Positions 1 through 10,422 of a stretch of 64,000 nucleotides of DNA are shown here, piece after piece (positions within the stretch are counted from its first letter, which is position 1; each line of letters starts with the position of its first letter). A program made the position numbers and the translations under genes. The notes beneath the pieces were generated by a model, which did no database searches, was not told the DNA's origin, and saw only the letters and a program-made list of their open reading frames with translations. The stretch is from Prochlorococcus sp. AG-363-B04 (lineage in GTDB: Bacteria; Cyanobacteriota; Cyanobacteriia; PCC-6307; Cyanobiaceae). The DNA lies in contig QCFC01000001.1 in NCBI GenBank assembly GCA_003278465.1, forward strand, positions 1-64,000. Reading direction: 5' to 3'.

Positions 1-1206
1 GCGACTTTTAAAGGAAATGAAGGCATTGATCTGCGTCAAGATAAACAGGCTCTGCAACGTTTAACTGAAGCCGCTGAGAAGGCAAAAATTGAGCTATCAA
101 GTGCTACGCAAAGTGAGATAAACTTACCTTTTATTACTGCTACTCCAGAAGGACCTAAACATCTTGATCTCACGCTTACTCGTGCAAAGTTTGAGGAATT
201 AGCTTCAAAATTAATAGATCGTTGTCGTGTTCCTGTAGAGCAAGCCCTTAAAGATGCAAAGCTGTCTTCAGGAGAATTAGATGAAATTGTGATGGTTGGT
301 GGTTCAACCAGAATGCCTGCTGTTCAGGAATTGGTTAAGCGTGTTACGGGCAAAGATCCAAATCAGACTGTTAACCCTGATGAGGTAGTAGCAGTTGGAG
401 CTGCTATTCAAGGAGGTGTATTAGCTGGTGAAGTTAAGGATATTTTGCTTTTAGATGTCACGCCTTTGTCTTTAGGAGTTGAAACTTTAGGTGGTGTAAT
501 GACCAAGATGATACCAAGAAATACTACTGTACCTACGAAGAAATCTGAAACATATTCAACTGCTGTTGATGGTCAAACAAATGTTGAAATACATGTGCTT
601 CAGGGAGAACGAGAGATGGCTTCTGATAATAAGAGTCTTGGAACTTTTCGTCTTGATGGCATCCCCCCTGCTCCTAGGGGTGTTCCACAAATTGAGGTAA
701 CTTTTGATATTGATGCTAATGGTATTCTTAGTGTGAATGCAAAAGATAAAGGAAGCGGTAAAGAACAGAGTATTTCTATTACTGGTGCTTCAACCCTTTC
801 AGACAATGAAGTGGATAAAATGGTTAAAGATGCAGAAGTTAATGCTACTGCAGATAAAGAGAAGCGTGATCGCATTGATGTTAAAAATCAGGCTGAAACG
901 CTTGTTTATCAGACAGAAAAACAGCTTGGAGAATTGGGTGACAAAGTTGAAGCATCTGCAAAAGCTAAAGTTGAAGAAAAACGTCTCAAATTAAAGGAGG
1001 CTACAGAAAAGGATGATTATGAAACCATGAAACAATTATTAGAAGAGTTACAACAAGAACTCTATACATTAGGTGCATCAGTATATCAACAAGCGGGAGC
1101 CACACCAGGTGCAGAAGGTCCTGAGCCAGCACAACCTGACAATGGATCTTCATCTAATGATTCAGGTGATGATGTAATTGATGCTGAATTTACAGAATCA
1201 AAGTAG
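1..1206 (+). CDS. dnaK: Chaperone protein DnaK (Hsp70), 5'-truncated by the window edge
   Basis: ATP-dependent Hsp70 chaperone that binds exposed hydrophobic peptides with DnaJ and GrpE. Frame 1 is open from base 1, earlier than the ORF track's first start at 289. The visible 401 residues begin in the nucleotide-binding domain ([14 protein letters not shown]) and include the phosphate-2 motif [12 protein letters not shown]. The substrate-binding domain follows ([17 protein letters not shown]), then a helical lid and an acidic tail ending [12 protein letters not shown]. By comparison with E. coli DnaK about 230 N-terminal residues are missing to the left. It converges on the FAD oxidoreductase gene. 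Cyanobacteria carry several dnaK copies and I cannot tell which one this is. Confidence 0.97.
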   Translation, partial: ATFKGNEGIDLRQDKQALQRLTEAAEKAKIELSSATQSEINLPFITATPEGPKHLDLTLTRAKFEELASKLIDRCRVPVEQALKDAKLSSGELDEIVMVGGSTRMPAVQELVKRVTGKDPNQTVNPDEVVAVGAAIQGGVLAGEVKDILLLDVTPLSLGVETLGGVMTKMIPRNTTVPTKKSETYSTAVDGQTNVEIHVLQGEREMASDNKSLGTFRLDGIPPAPRGVPQIEVTFDIDANGILSVNAKDKGSGKEQSISITGASTLSDNEVDKMVKDAEVNATADKEKRDRIDVKNQAETLVYQTEKQLGELGDKVEASAKAKVEEKRLKLKEATEKDDYETMKQLLEELQQELYTLGASVYQQAGATPGAEGPEPAQPDNGSSSNDSGDDVIDAEFTESK

Positions 1207-1229
1207 TATTAATTGATTTTTTCAGGAGT

Positions 1230-1254
1230 AAGAATATATTTTAAAAGTATTCTT
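1230..1254. terminator. Possible hairpin between convergent dnaK and FAD oxidoreductase genes
   Basis: AAGAATA at 1230-1236 is complementary to TATTCTT at 1248-1254, with an 11-nt AT-rich loop, and the plus strand continues with T residues. The position just after the dnaK stop suits a weak terminator. The stem is only 7 bp and AT-rich and overlaps the last codons of the opposing gene, so this is tentative. Confidence 0.25.
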
Positions 1255-2338
1255 TTCCATTAAAGTTAATTTTATTTCCTATCCATTCGGCCGTCGCAGG
1301 AGCCAGGAGTATGCCGTTTCTGTAATGACCTGCAGCAACAATTAGTCCTGGTTCTAGTTTCTCTAATATAGGTGCAGGTCTATTAACTGGTCTACCTCTT
1401 AAGCCATACCATTGATTGATGATTTTTGAATCTAATAGCCAACAAGGAGCATTACCTTTTAGGTTTTTTAATTCCTGAAGTAAATCATTATTTGGCTTTA
1501 AGCTTGGCTCAAGAGTTGCACCTAGCCAAAGGCGATTGTTTGAACGTGGAATCAGATTTATTCCATTAGATATAAGAACAGCTGGCCAGTTTGACCAATC
1601 ATATGAATCTGATTTCAGCTCTAGTTCCATTGCTTGGCCAAGAATTGGTTCTTGCTTTATGTAATAATCTAATTGCTTTAGTAAAGATTCAGCTCCTAGA
1701 GAGCAACATATTATTATTGAATCTAATTTATGAAAACTTCCATCTGTAAGATGAATACCCCATCTTTGTCCTGGCTGGGAAGATCTTCTTTCTATAGAAA
1801 TCACAGATTCAGGTATCTGTTGAACTTCTTTCTTGTTTAAAAGTTCTTTTAACGACTTTTGTAAAGTAATTGGATTGAGAAAGCCATCATTTTTAGAGAG
1901 TAAACCACCATAGTGATTGAATGGCCATTCCCTCTTGCTGAGAGTATGCAGATCTTTTGTTACTATTTTGAGGCCTAAATTTTCTTTTTGTTTTACTAGT
2001 AATTTCATTCTGGCAAGTTCATCTTCGGAATTAGCTAATTTGATCAGTGGGGTTTTAATTTGTATAGGATTAGTTTTTGTATTGAGTTTTTTTGTCCATT
2101 CTGGCCATAATTTCATACTTCGTTGTCTTAATTTCCATGCCCTACCATTTGTACGATTGAAAATATTACCCATCAAAACTCCTAGCGAAGCTGATGTGCC
2201 TTGTGCTTGATTATTTCTCTTGATTGGTTTGTTTAGTTTTGGATCAATCAGGATGACTTCTAGTCCTAATTCTGTTAGCTCCCATGCGGCTGAGCTGCCA
2301 ACTACACCTGCTCCAATTATTGCTATTGAATGCGTCAG
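1241..2338 (-). CDS. FAD-dependent oxidoreductase, DAO (glycine/D-amino-acid oxidase-like) family, apparent CTG start
   Basis: Predicted flavoprotein of the DadA/ThiO-like DAO superfamily; substrate unknown. The ORF track starts at 2176, but the frame is open upstream. That upstream part encodes a Rossmann FAD-binding motif, IAIIGAGVVGSSAAWEL, followed by a strand ending VILIDP, which this family needs. The frame is closed by TGA 6 nt before a CTG at 2338, and there is no in-frame ATG, GTG or TTG before the motif. GGAG lies 9 nt upstream of that CTG, so I place the start there (365 aa, MTHSIAIIGAG...). The C-terminus has the expected PAPILEKLEPGLIVAAGHYRNGI region (quoted in part: GLIVAAGHYRNGI). 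The reaction cannot be read from the sequence. Confidence 0.85.
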   Translation of the reverse strand: MTHSIAIIGAGVVGSSAAWELTELGLEVILIDPKLNKPIKRNNQAQGTSASLGVLMGNIFNRTNGRAWKLRQRSMKLWPEWTKKLNTKTNPIQIKTPLIKLANSEDELARMKLLVKQKENLGLKIVTKDLHTLSKREWPFNHYGGLLSKNDGFLNPITLQKSLKELLNKKEVQQIPESVISIERRSSQPGQRWGIHLTDGSFHKLDSIIICCSLGAESLLKQLDYYIKQEPILGQAMELELKSDSYDWSNWPAVLISNGINLIPRSNNRLWLGATLEPSLKPNNDLLQELKNLKGNAPCWLLDSKIINQWYGLRGRPVNRPAPILEKLEPGLIVAAGHYRNGILLAPATAEWIGNKINFNGKEYF

Positions 2339-2447
2339 TTTTCAGAGCTCCAGATTATTGTTAATTGTATTTTGTCCGGTATTTTATTGATTGCTTTATT
2401 TTTATTGAACTTTTTTAAGTAACAATGGTTCTTTGTAGTCAATACAC

Positions 2448-3302
2448 GTGAGCACTACCAGTGTTATTCTTCAGCTGATTTGTCCTGATCAACCAGGATT
2501 AGTGAGTCGTATATCAGGATGGATTGCATCAAACGGTGGGAATATTAGACATGCTGATCATCACACTGATTCTGGTGCGGGTCTTTTTTTAAGTCGCATA
2601 GAGTGGGATTTACAAGGATTTTCCTTGGATAGGTCTAGCATTATCAGGGACCTACATTCGCTCTCTGGAGATTTGGGAGGCAAAGTGCAGGTTCACTTTT
2701 CCGATGAATTGCCAAAGGTTGCGATCATGGTTAGTAAGCAAAGTCATTGTTTATTGGATTTGCTTTGGAAAGCGAGAAGTGGAGAGCTGCCAATGGAGGT
2801 GCCTTTGGTTATTTCCAATCACAAAGATTTGGAACCACTTTGTCATGCGTCTGGTGTTCATTTTGAATATGTTCAGGTTATGGCACACGAAAAATCTAGA
2901 TCTGAGGAATTGATTTTAAATTTATTAAAAAAACATCAAATTGAATTAGTAGTCTTAGCTAAGTATATGCAAATTTTAAGCGCTAATTTCCTCAAAAGTT
3001 TTTCATCAGTTATTAATATCCATCATTCATTTCTTCCAGCTTTTAAGGGGGCTCAGCCATATCATCGGGCCTGGGCAAGAGGCGTTAAATTGATTGGTGC
3101 AACATCTCATTATGTAACTGAAGATTTAGATGATGGTCCTATTATTGATCAAACAACGATAGCAGTAAGTCATCGTGATGAAGTAGATGATTTGATTCGG
3201 AAAGGACGGGATACTGAACGTTTTGCTTTATCAAGAGCAGTAAGATTACATTTGAGACGTCAAGTAATGGTTTACAGAGGTCGTACTGCTGTTTTTGAAT
3301 GA
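2448..3302 (+). CDS. purU: Formyltetrahydrofolate deformylase
   Basis: Hydrolyses 10-formyl-THF to formate and THF, balancing one-carbon pools and supplying formate. The protein is 284 aa, normal for the family, with a GTG start. Residues about 5-85 form an ACT domain (ICPDQPGLVSRISGWIASNG). The rest is a formyltransferase domain with the catalytic stretch INIHHSFLPAFKGAQPY, the motif GATSHYVTEDLDDGPII and an active-site Asp in the latter. The stop overlaps the next gene's start by 4 nt (ATGA), so the two are probably translationally coupled. Confidence 0.95.
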   Translation: MSTTSVILQLICPDQPGLVSRISGWIASNGGNIRHADHHTDSGAGLFLSRIEWDLQGFSLDRSSIIRDLHSLSGDLGGKVQVHFSDELPKVAIMVSKQSHCLLDLLWKARSGELPMEVPLVISNHKDLEPLCHASGVHFEYVQVMAHEKSRSEELILNLLKKHQIELVVLAKYMQILSANFLKSFSSVINIHHSFLPAFKGAQPYHRAWARGVKLIGATSHYVTEDLDDGPIIDQTTIAVSHRDEVDDLIRKGRDTERFALSRAVRLHLRRQVMVYRGRTAVFE

Positions 3303-4609
3303 TGTGTTTTTCTTGGCTCTCCAAATCTCGTCCTAATGATGCGCATGCTGTGGGATGGATTACCTTTCAGATTGGTTTAATTTTTTTAGCTTCTAGTGCA
3401 TTTATATCTGGAATTTTTCTAATTATTTCATTGGTATTAGGTAGTCGAAGACGAGATTTACTTTTTTGGAACGATCCATGGAATTGGCCTTTACTTTTGT
3501 CTGCAATTATTATGATATTTGGTTGTTTTAATGCATATTCAGGTTGGTTAGCTTGGGTTGGTTTGTGTAATTGGTTGCCATTTTTTTGGGCATTTTGGGG
3601 ATTACAACCTTATTTGAAGACTAATATTTCAAGAAGACGTTCCGCTCTTTTATTGCTTATTGGTACTCTTCCAGTAGTGGTAACTGGTCTTGGCCAAATT
3701 TTGTGGGGATGGGAAGGACCTTGGCAACTATTTGGGGGCTTAATAGTTTGGTTTATGTCTCCTAATGGTAATCCAAATGGTCGTTTATCAGGGTTGTTCG
3801 ACTATGCAAATATTGCTGGGGCATGGTTGGCTTTAGTATGGCCTTTTTCTTTGGCTGTATTAATTCAACATGGCATTAATAGAATTCAACGAAGTCTTTT
3901 GTTGTCTCTTTCTATAGCGATAGTCACAGCATTAATTCTTACTGATTCTAGAAATGCGTGGGGAAGTTTAGTTCTTGCTATTCCATTTGTTGTTGGACCA
4001 GCCAGTTGGTTTTGGCTCTTACCAATTTTGTTTTTGTTATTAATGCCTGTGATCCTTGCTGTCTTGCCAGGAATTCATTCTGATTGGCAGTTTTGGGCTC
4101 GTAATGTTGTTCCAGAAGAGATATGGGCACGTTTAAATGATATGCGATATACAGAGGAAAGAACCTTAGCTTCAACTCGCCTTAGTCAATGGGGAGAAGC
4201 TTTTAATTTGCTTGTTGAACGACCCTGGCTTGGATGGGGAGCAGCTGCATTTTCTATTCTTTATCCTTTAAGGACTGGTAAGTGGCATGGCCATGCACAT
4301 AATCTTCCTCTTGAACTTGCCGTCAGTCATGGCTTATTAGCGGCCTTTTTAATTGTTGGTATGGTTTTGGCTTTATTGATTACTTCATTGAGACGTGGAG
4401 TTTTGAATAATACTCAGATTAGAAAAGATGAGTCTTTGAGGCTAATTATATTTGATAGAGCTTGGTGGACATCTAGTTTTATTTTAGTGGTACTTCATGG
4501 TACAGATATGCCATTTTTTGATAGTCGTTTAAATATTGCTGGCTGGATTCTTTTGGCAGGATTACGTTGTATTATTATTTCTCCAAAGAAAATTTATTCA
4601 TTATTTTGA
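3299..4609 (+). CDS. ictB: IctB-like / O-antigen ligase-superfamily membrane protein
   Basis: Polytopic inner-membrane protein of 436 aa with about ten hydrophobic segments. It resembles IctB of cyanobacteria, first described in inorganic-carbon acquisition but belonging to the Wzy_C/O-antigen ligase superfamily, so a direct bicarbonate-transport role is doubtful. The Wzy_C hallmark is present: ERPWLGWGAAAF followed by a periplasmic HGHAHNLPLELAVSHG. Translation starts in a 4-nt overlap with purU. The 3' end overlaps the opposing radical SAM gene by 16 nt. An alternative is a glycan ligase or polymerase. Confidence 0.75.
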   Translation: MMCFSWLSKSRPNDAHAVGWITFQIGLIFLASSAFISGIFLIISLVLGSRRRDLLFWNDPWNWPLLLSAIIMIFGCFNAYSGWLAWVGLCNWLPFFWAFWGLQPYLKTNISRRRSALLLLIGTLPVVVTGLGQILWGWEGPWQLFGGLIVWFMSPNGNPNGRLSGLFDYANIAGAWLALVWPFSLAVLIQHGINRIQRSLLLSLSIAIVTALILTDSRNAWGSLVLAIPFVVGPASWFWLLPILFLLLMPVILAVLPGIHSDWQFWARNVVPEEIWARLNDMRYTEERTLASTRLSQWGEAFNLLVERPWLGWGAAAFSILYPLRTGKWHGHAHNLPLELAVSHGLLAAFLIVGMVLALLITSLRRGVLNNTQIRKDESLRLIIFDRAWWTSSFILVVLHGTDMPFFDSRLNIAGWILLAGLRCIIISPKKIYSLF

Positions 4610-6231
4610 TTTAAGGCTATTTCTTGGTGTTTCAATAGATTGAGCTCTGAAATCGGACCATTGAGATGTGTCCATGGAAGAATTTTTGTTTCATTCCAAA
4701 CTGAATAAATAACTTCATCCCAAGGAGGTGGTTTCGGAAGAAGAATTGGAATTTTTTCAGTTTGAATAGTATCTTCTCTTACACCCTTGTAAGCTTTTTT
4801 CCATCCACCAAGTGTATTTTGTGAATTCCTAACTGCAAGAATGACAGGAGCAAGACGACGGTCACTTCTTGAAAAAAGTGCTTGAATTGTACTCCATCCA
4901 TAGCTTTCAGCCCGGAGATCTATACCTTTAGGCTTTAACATTTTATGCAGAAATTTAATACGTTGTTTTGATTCTTGCCGAACCCCTTGCCATTGAAAAG
5001 GAGTTTGAGCTTTTGGAACAAAAGTACTTAAGCCAAAAACTATATGCAAGCCAGGAGTTCTTTTTTTTATTTCTATTAATAATTTAGCAGAAGCTTCTAT
5101 ATCGTCATCACTTTCTGTTGGGAGGCCAACCATTCCGTATAATTTAAGTTTTTTTAATCCACCTTCTTTTGTATATTTAGCAGCTGAAAAAATTTCGTCT
5201 TCAGAAAGCTTCTTATTGATAACTTGACGTAATTTAGAACTACCACTTTCGATGGCTATTGTTAATGATTTGCTGCCACGTTTTGCCAGTATTTTTGTTA
5301 TTCTAGAATTTAATGATGAAGCTCTAACAGAACTAATACTTAGCTGTATATCATTAAATTGATCTTGATTTAGCCATGTTAATAGTTCTAGAAATTCAGG
5401 ATGTTGGGTTACTGATGCACCCAAAAGGCCAAGTCGATTAGTTGCTGAAAGCCCTTTTTCAACAGCTTGAATTAGTCCATCATTTAACGATGGACTTCTA
5501 AAGGGTAGGGTTAGGTAACTGGCCATACAAAATCTACACATTTCTGGGCAACTTCTCACGACTTCAACCATATGAATATTTGGCCATGCCGCCTCTGGAG
5601 TAATTACAGTTGAATGGCCAAGTATGTTGCTATTCCAGGTTTGTTTTGTGATTGATTGAGGCAAGTCAGTGAATATAGGATTTACTCCTAATAATGTGCC
5701 ATCTGAACTATATTCAGGTTGATATAAGCTAGGGACGTAAATACCAGGTATTTTAGCTAGCATTTTTAATTTGTATGCTCTAGATTCATCTTTTAGTTGT
5801 TTAATAGAGTTAATAAAATTAGGTAATAGCTCTTCTCCATCTCCTAAAAGAACAACATCTAAAAATGGAGCTAATGGTTCAGGATTTGCTGTTAAAACAG
5901 GACCCCCTCCAAATACGATAGGATCATTTTCTGTTCGGAGATCGCTCCAAATATTTATATTTTGTTTTTTTAATAGATCTAATAAAATTGGGCTATCTAA
6001 TTCCCAGCTGAGTGAGAGTCCAAATAGATCACATGTTCGATCTAATCTCTCTGCCGTATCAGTAAACATTCTTCTAACATCTACATCATTCCTTTTAGCT
6101 AGAATAGACCAAATAATTTGATAACCTAGGCTTGTGATTCCAATACTATATGTGTTAGGAAAAGCAAGTACTACTTTAAGTGCTCCAGGTTCTGGAACAG
6201 AGGGTTTGAAAAGTAGGGTTTCTTTATTCAG
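4594..6231 (-). CDS. B12-binding-like radical SAM protein, apparent CTG start
   Basis: Radical SAM enzyme of unknown substrate. The [4Fe-4S]/SAM motif CPEMCRFC (CxxxCxxC) lies in the middle, after an N-terminal cobalamin-binding-like domain with FGGGPVLTANPEPLAPF and VVLLGDGEELL. The ORF track's first Met (6069) cuts off strand-forming sequence such as KVVLAFPNTYSIGITSLGYQ that I recognise in marine cyanobacterial homologues. The frame is open upstream to a TAA near 6262 with no ATG, GTG or TTG. The best start is CTG at 6231, giving 545 aa and an 8-nt overlap with the 3' end of the upstream ClC gene. I see no strong SD there. Substrate and exact start are unresolved. Confidence 0.82.
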   Translation of the reverse strand: MNKETLLFKPSVPEPGALKVVLAFPNTYSIGITSLGYQIIWSILAKRNDVDVRRMFTDTAERLDRTCDLFGLSLSWELDSPILLDLLKKQNINIWSDLRTENDPIVFGGGPVLTANPEPLAPFLDVVLLGDGEELLPNFINSIKQLKDESRAYKLKMLAKIPGIYVPSLYQPEYSSDGTLLGVNPIFTDLPQSITKQTWNSNILGHSTVITPEAAWPNIHMVEVVRSCPEMCRFCMASYLTLPFRSPSLNDGLIQAVEKGLSATNRLGLLGASVTQHPEFLELLTWLNQDQFNDIQLSISSVRASSLNSRITKILAKRGSKSLTIAIESGSSKLRQVINKKLSEDEIFSAAKYTKEGGLKKLKLYGMVGLPTESDDDIEASAKLLIEIKKRTPGLHIVFGLSTFVPKAQTPFQWQGVRQESKQRIKFLHKMLKPKGIDLRAESYGWSTIQALFSRSDRRLAPVILAVRNSQNTLGGWKKAYKGVREDTIQTEKIPILLPKPPPWDEVIYSVWNETKILPWTHLNGPISELNLLKHQEIALNQNNE

Positions 6232-7666
6232 GGTTAATTTCTGGCGGAGAAGTAGGATTTAATGGATTTGGATTAATTGTTTTGTTTAATCTCTTATTAT
6301 TCCCTTTCGGATCAATAGAGGAAGTGTTTGTGAATTGTAGGTTTAATTGCCTGTGATAAATTGATTCATCATTGAAGACTCTTGCTACTAAGAAGCTAGC
6401 CAGACAAGTTATTAGTATTGGCTTTAGTACTACTAGATCTTTTGTTAGAGCAAATGCAAGAAACATCGCTGAGACTGGAGTTCTTGAACAACTGGCTACA
6501 AATGCTCCCATACCTGCAAAAATATAGGTAGTTGGAATGTGTCCAGTGATAGTTTCTACATAACCACCAAAGGCAAAGCCAATAGCACCGCCTAAGGTCA
6601 ACATTGGAGCAAAAAGTCCTCCTGGAGCTCCTGACGCAGCAGCAAGTCCTGTGCTTAGAAATAGTATTATAAAAGTCATAATTGCCATTCTTATATCAAT
6701 AGACCCATCAGCAATTAAATCTTGAATCTTGTGAGATTGGATAAATTCTTTAGGGATAAAAGAGTACATTAAGCCTAAGATAGAACCTGTAATTGTCATT
6801 TTTAATGCAAGCCTATTTCCTAGATATTCCTTAACTTTAATTTGCATCTTTATAACATATAAGCAGTATAATTCTGCTAAAATACCTATCAAGATACCTA
6901 GGACAATTAAGTAACCTACATCAATAGGTAGGAAATTAATAAAAGGTGTATATTCTCGTTCTAATGGAAAACCTAACGTGTTATCTATTGTTAATTTATA
7001 GCTGCTAAGACCTAGGCTTCCGATTATATCTGCCCATGTATCAGCCCAGAAAGTTGTTATTACTACTAACAGTAGAATGATTGGTTTAGCTGAATTGAGT
7101 AGTTCCTCTATTGCATAAATAAATCCTCCTATAGGAGCACTAAATATTGCAGCTATTCCAGCTCCACCTCCAGCAGCCACGATCACTCTTCTAAAAGAAA
7201 CTGGAGCTTTGAGCCAGCGTGCCATTTTCCATGCTACGGAGCCGCCCATTTGGACGGCTGGGCCTTCTGGCCCTAGTGGAAAACCACTGCCAATGGCAAT
7301 AATCCCTGCGACCAATTTAACTAAACCTACTTTCAAACCCATAGGTACAGATTTGTGACGTAGATACGCCATGATGTGGGTTATTCCTGACCCTTCGGCA
7401 GAAGGTGATATGTTTGTAATAAGTGTGCCAGAAATAAATCCTCCAGTTGCCCCTAAAAGTGGGAGAATAAGAAGAGGAGGCATTACATTAGTCAAACTAA
7501 TTCGCCATTTATCTAATGTTGTATAGCCAGTTTTGAACAGGACTCCGGTTAACGCAGCTCCAAGTCCAGTAAGAATTAAAGAACATACGATAACAAACCA
7601 TCGTTGTCTTATTAAATCTTTAAGGCTAATATTTTTAACCCGAAACTTTTTTCTAGTTTTTTTCAT
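6224..7666 (-). CDS. ClC-family chloride channel / H+-Cl- antiporter
   Basis: Inner-membrane ClC protein of 480 aa. Visible selectivity motifs are GSGIT early on, GPEGPAVQ at about residue 132 (carrying the gating glutamate) and GGLFAPMLTLGG near the C-terminal third (GxFxP motif). SAPIGGFIYAIEEL keeps the paired glutamates, the second of which corresponds to the proton glutamate of E. coli ClC-ec1. This argues for a 2Cl-/H+ exchanger over a channel. The C-terminal tail is hydrophilic and proline-rich (NPNPLNPTSPPEINPE) with no CBS domains. It lies 10 nt downstream of acnB on the same strand, so it is probably co-transcribed. Confidence 0.93.
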   Translation of the reverse strand: MKKTRKKFRVKNISLKDLIRQRWFVIVCSLILTGLGAALTGVLFKTGYTTLDKWRISLTNVMPPLLILPLLGATGGFISGTLITNISPSAEGSGITHIMAYLRHKSVPMGLKVGLVKLVAGIIAIGSGFPLGPEGPAVQMGGSVAWKMARWLKAPVSFRRVIVAAGGGAGIAAIFSAPIGGFIYAIEELLNSAKPIILLLVVITTFWADTWADIIGSLGLSSYKLTIDNTLGFPLEREYTPFINFLPIDVGYLIVLGILIGILAELYCLYVIKMQIKVKEYLGNRLALKMTITGSILGLMYSFIPKEFIQSHKIQDLIADGSIDIRMAIMTFIILFLSTGLAAASGAPGGLFAPMLTLGGAIGFAFGGYVETITGHIPTTYIFAGMGAFVASCSRTPVSAMFLAFALTKDLVVLKPILITCLASFLVARVFNDESIYHRQLNLQFTNTSSIDPKGNNKRLNKTINPNPLNPTSPPEINPE

Positions 7667-7676
7667 GAATTAAGAT

Positions 7677-10277
7677 TTAGTTAGTTTTTAGTAATGTAAT
7701 TTCATTTTCTTTGCTTATTGTACGCCCTTCATTCTCAAAATTTGAAATTTGATCAAAGTTTAAATATCGGTATAGTTCTTTAGAATGTGGCGATATTTTT
7801 TCTGATGCTATTTTTTGATATTCCTTTGCACTAGGTATGTAACCTAACAGAGCACATGTTGCTGCAAGTTCTGCGCTTCCTAAATATACTTGAGCGCCTT
7901 TCCCAAGTCGATTATTGAAGTTGCGTGTACTAGTAGAAAATACGGTTGAATTGTCCTCTACACGTGCTTGATTTCCCATGCATAAAGAGCAACCTGGCAT
8001 TTCCATTTGGCTACCAGCTTCTTCGAATATTTTGTAGTAGCCTTCCTCTTTTAATTTTGCTTCATCCATGCGTGTAGGAGGACATACCCATAATTTTGCT
8101 TTATTTTTACCATTGCCTTGCAGGATATTTGCAGCGGCTCTGTAATGACCAATATTTGTCATGCATGATCCAATAAAGACTTCTTGTATCGCTTCTCCTG
8201 CTATTTCATCGAGGAGCTTGACATTATCAGGATCATTAGGGCACGCAACAATAGGTTCAGTTATTTCATCAAGGTGTATTTCTATTGTTTGTGCATATTT
8301 GGCATTTGAATCAGCTTTGATTAATTGTGGCTTATCTAACCAAGATTCCATTGCTTTGATACGTCTATTTATGGTACGTGGATCTTTGTATCCTCGCGCA
8401 ATCATATTTTTAAGTAGGGAAATATTGCTACGTAAATATTCAGCTACAGTTGTTTCGGAAAGTTGTATACTGCACCCTGCGCATGAACGTTCAGCACTTG
8501 CGTCTGTAAGTTCAAAAGCTTGTTCTAATTTTAGATTTGGTAATCCTTCTATTTCTAGGATCTTCCCATTAAAAATATTGAGCTTGTTTGCTTTCTCTAT
8601 AGTTAATAATCCTTTTTGAATTGCCATCCACGGAATTGCATTGACAATATCTCTTAAAGTTATTCCTGGCTGTAACGATCCACTAAATCGGACTAAAACT
8701 GATTCAGGCATATCTAATGGCATAGCTCCTATGGCTGCCGCAAAAGCCACTACACCTGAGCCGCCTGGGAATGATATGCCTAGTGGAAATCGGGTGTGGC
8801 TATCTCCCCCTGTCCCAACTGTATCTGGCAATAACATTCTATTTAACCAACTATGGATAATTCCATCACCTGGTTGTAGTGCTACACCTCCTCTTTCTGC
8901 AAAAAAATCTGGTAATTCTTTTTGTGTTTGTATATCAATTGGTTTTGGATAAGCGGCAGTGTGACAAAAACTTTGCATTACCAGATCTGCTGAGAAGCCT
9001 AGGCAGGCGAGTTCTTTCATCTCATCTCTTGTCATTGGTCCCGTTGTGTCTTGACTGCCTACGGTTGTCATTACTGGTTCGCAGCTTGTAGAAGGTCTGA
9101 CGCCTTTGAGTCCACAAGCACGTCCCACTATTTTTTGTGCTTGAGTAAAACCTTCATTGGTTTCTTGTGGCTGGCTTGGTCGGATAAACAAATTAGATGG
9201 TTCTAGTTCCAGATATGTCCGAATTTTGTCTGTCAGTGCCCTCCCGATCATGAGTGGTATTCGTCCTCCTGCTTGTACTTCATCACTAATAGTTGTTGGT
9301 TTTAATTCAAAACGAGTCAATATTTCTCCAGCATTAGTTTCTCCAACTGCTCTTTCAATTGTTCCAAGGAATGGTCTAATTGTAATTACATCTCCAGTTT
9401 GCATTTGGCTAACATCGCATTCAATAGGTAATGAACCAGAATCTTCAGCTGTATTGAAGAAGATTGGTGCTATTTTGCCACCAAGGATTACCCCACCGTT
9501 TCTTTTGTTGGGAACAAAAGGGATATCCTTTCCAATATGCCAAAGAACTGAATTAATTGCTGATTTACGTGAGCTACCAGTTCCTACAACATCACCTACA
9601 TATGTAAGTGGGTGTCCTTTTTTCTTTAAATTAGTGATTGTTAATATTGCATTTGGATCTCGTGTTTCAAGCATTGCTAGTGCATGTAATGGAATATCAG
9701 GTCTGGTTGTCGCATGAGTAGCTGGAGACAAATCATCTGTATTTGTTTCTCCATCAATTTTGAATACGGTTAATGTAATTTCATCAGGCAATGGTTTCTT
9801 AGATGTAAACCATTCTGCATTCGCCCAGCTATTGATAACTGCTTTTGCAAAGTTATTAGTTTTTGCTAAATCTATTATGTCATTTACTGAGTCATATACC
9901 AGCAATGTATGACTTAAAGCCTTTGCTGCATAATTTGCTATTTCATGTTCAGGGTTTTTTAGAAGTTCTATGAGTGCAGAAACGTTATATCCACCTATCA
10001 TTGTTCCCAAAAGTTGGGTGGCTTTTAATCTAGATAAGTAAGGGCTGTGTAATGTCCCTTGAGCTATTGCACTCAGCCACGTGGCTTTTACATAAGCTGC
10101 ATCATCAACACCAGGAGGAACACGTTCCACTAGAAGGTGTAGTAACTCTTTGCTATTGATACAAGTTGGTTCTTCCAAAAGCTTTGTTAAAGCTTGGGTT
10201 TGCTTAGCTGTGAGAGGTAGGGCAGGTATCCCTTGGGTTTCACGTTTGGTGGCGAGTTCACGATAGTTACTCAGCAT
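7677..10277 (-). CDS. acnB: Aconitate hydratase B
   Basis: Interconverts citrate and isocitrate using a [4Fe-4S] cluster. The 866-aa length and the N-terminal HEAT-like helical domain (about residues 1-160) are typical of AcnB and not of AcnA. The swivel domain follows ([20 protein letters not shown]). Cluster cysteines are visible in [13 protein letters not shown] and in the paired [14 protein letters not shown]. The stretch DRSCAGC-like [15 protein letters not shown] is also family-typical. It heads a two-gene minus-strand unit with the ClC gene. In a cyanobacterium it would feed isocitrate to 2-oxoglutarate synthesis for nitrogen assimilation. Confidence 0.97.
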   Translation of the reverse strand: MLSNYRELATKRETQGIPALPLTAKQTQALTKLLEEPTCINSKELLHLLVERVPPGVDDAAYVKATWLSAIAQGTLHSPYLSRLKATQLLGTMIGGYNVSALIELLKNPEHEIANYAAKALSHTLLVYDSVNDIIDLAKTNNFAKAVINSWANAEWFTSKKPLPDEITLTVFKIDGETNTDDLSPATHATTRPDIPLHALAMLETRDPNAILTITNLKKKGHPLTYVGDVVGTGSSRKSAINSVLWHIGKDIPFVPNKRNGGVILGGKIAPIFFNTAEDSGSLPIECDVSQMQTGDVITIRPFLGTIERAVGETNAGEILTRFELKPTTISDEVQAGGRIPLMIGRALTDKIRTYLELEPSNLFIRPSQPQETNEGFTQAQKIVGRACGLKGVRPSTSCEPVMTTVGSQDTTGPMTRDEMKELACLGFSADLVMQSFCHTAAYPKPIDIQTQKELPDFFAERGGVALQPGDGIIHSWLNRMLLPDTVGTGGDSHTRFPLGISFPGGSGVVAFAAAIGAMPLDMPESVLVRFSGSLQPGITLRDIVNAIPWMAIQKGLLTIEKANKLNIFNGKILEIEGLPNLKLEQAFELTDASAERSCAGCSIQLSETTVAEYLRSNISLLKNMIARGYKDPRTINRRIKAMESWLDKPQLIKADSNAKYAQTIEIHLDEITEPIVACPNDPDNVKLLDEIAGEAIQEVFIGSCMTNIGHYRAAANILQGNGKNKAKLWVCPPTRMDEAKLKEEGYYKIFEEAGSQMEMPGCSLCMGNQARVEDNSTVFSTSTRNFNNRLGKGAQVYLGSAELAATCALLGYIPSAKEYQKIASEKISPHSKELYRYLNFDQISNFENEGRTISKENEITLLKTN

Positions 10278-10422
10278 TTCTCTATTCCTTGGAAGCAGTA
10301 CTTGGTTTCCTATTCTTGATTGTCATGGAACCACTTAGGGTTGATCTTGATGCTGATATGAAAGTTCTTGATGCTTTTTAGGCTTTGTTTCCTTAATCTT
10401 AGTGGTGATGAAAATTGGTGAC

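Noticed and set aside
600-994. ORFs on both strands inside dnaK (600-875 minus, 737-994 plus)
   Set aside because: Fully inside a well-conserved DnaK frame; shadow frames with no family features.
8161-9717. Four plus-strand ORFs opposite acnB (e.g. 9157-9717, 186 aa)
   Set aside because: Antisense to the conserved AcnB coding sequence; composition follows the reverse of that gene, with no recognisable domain.
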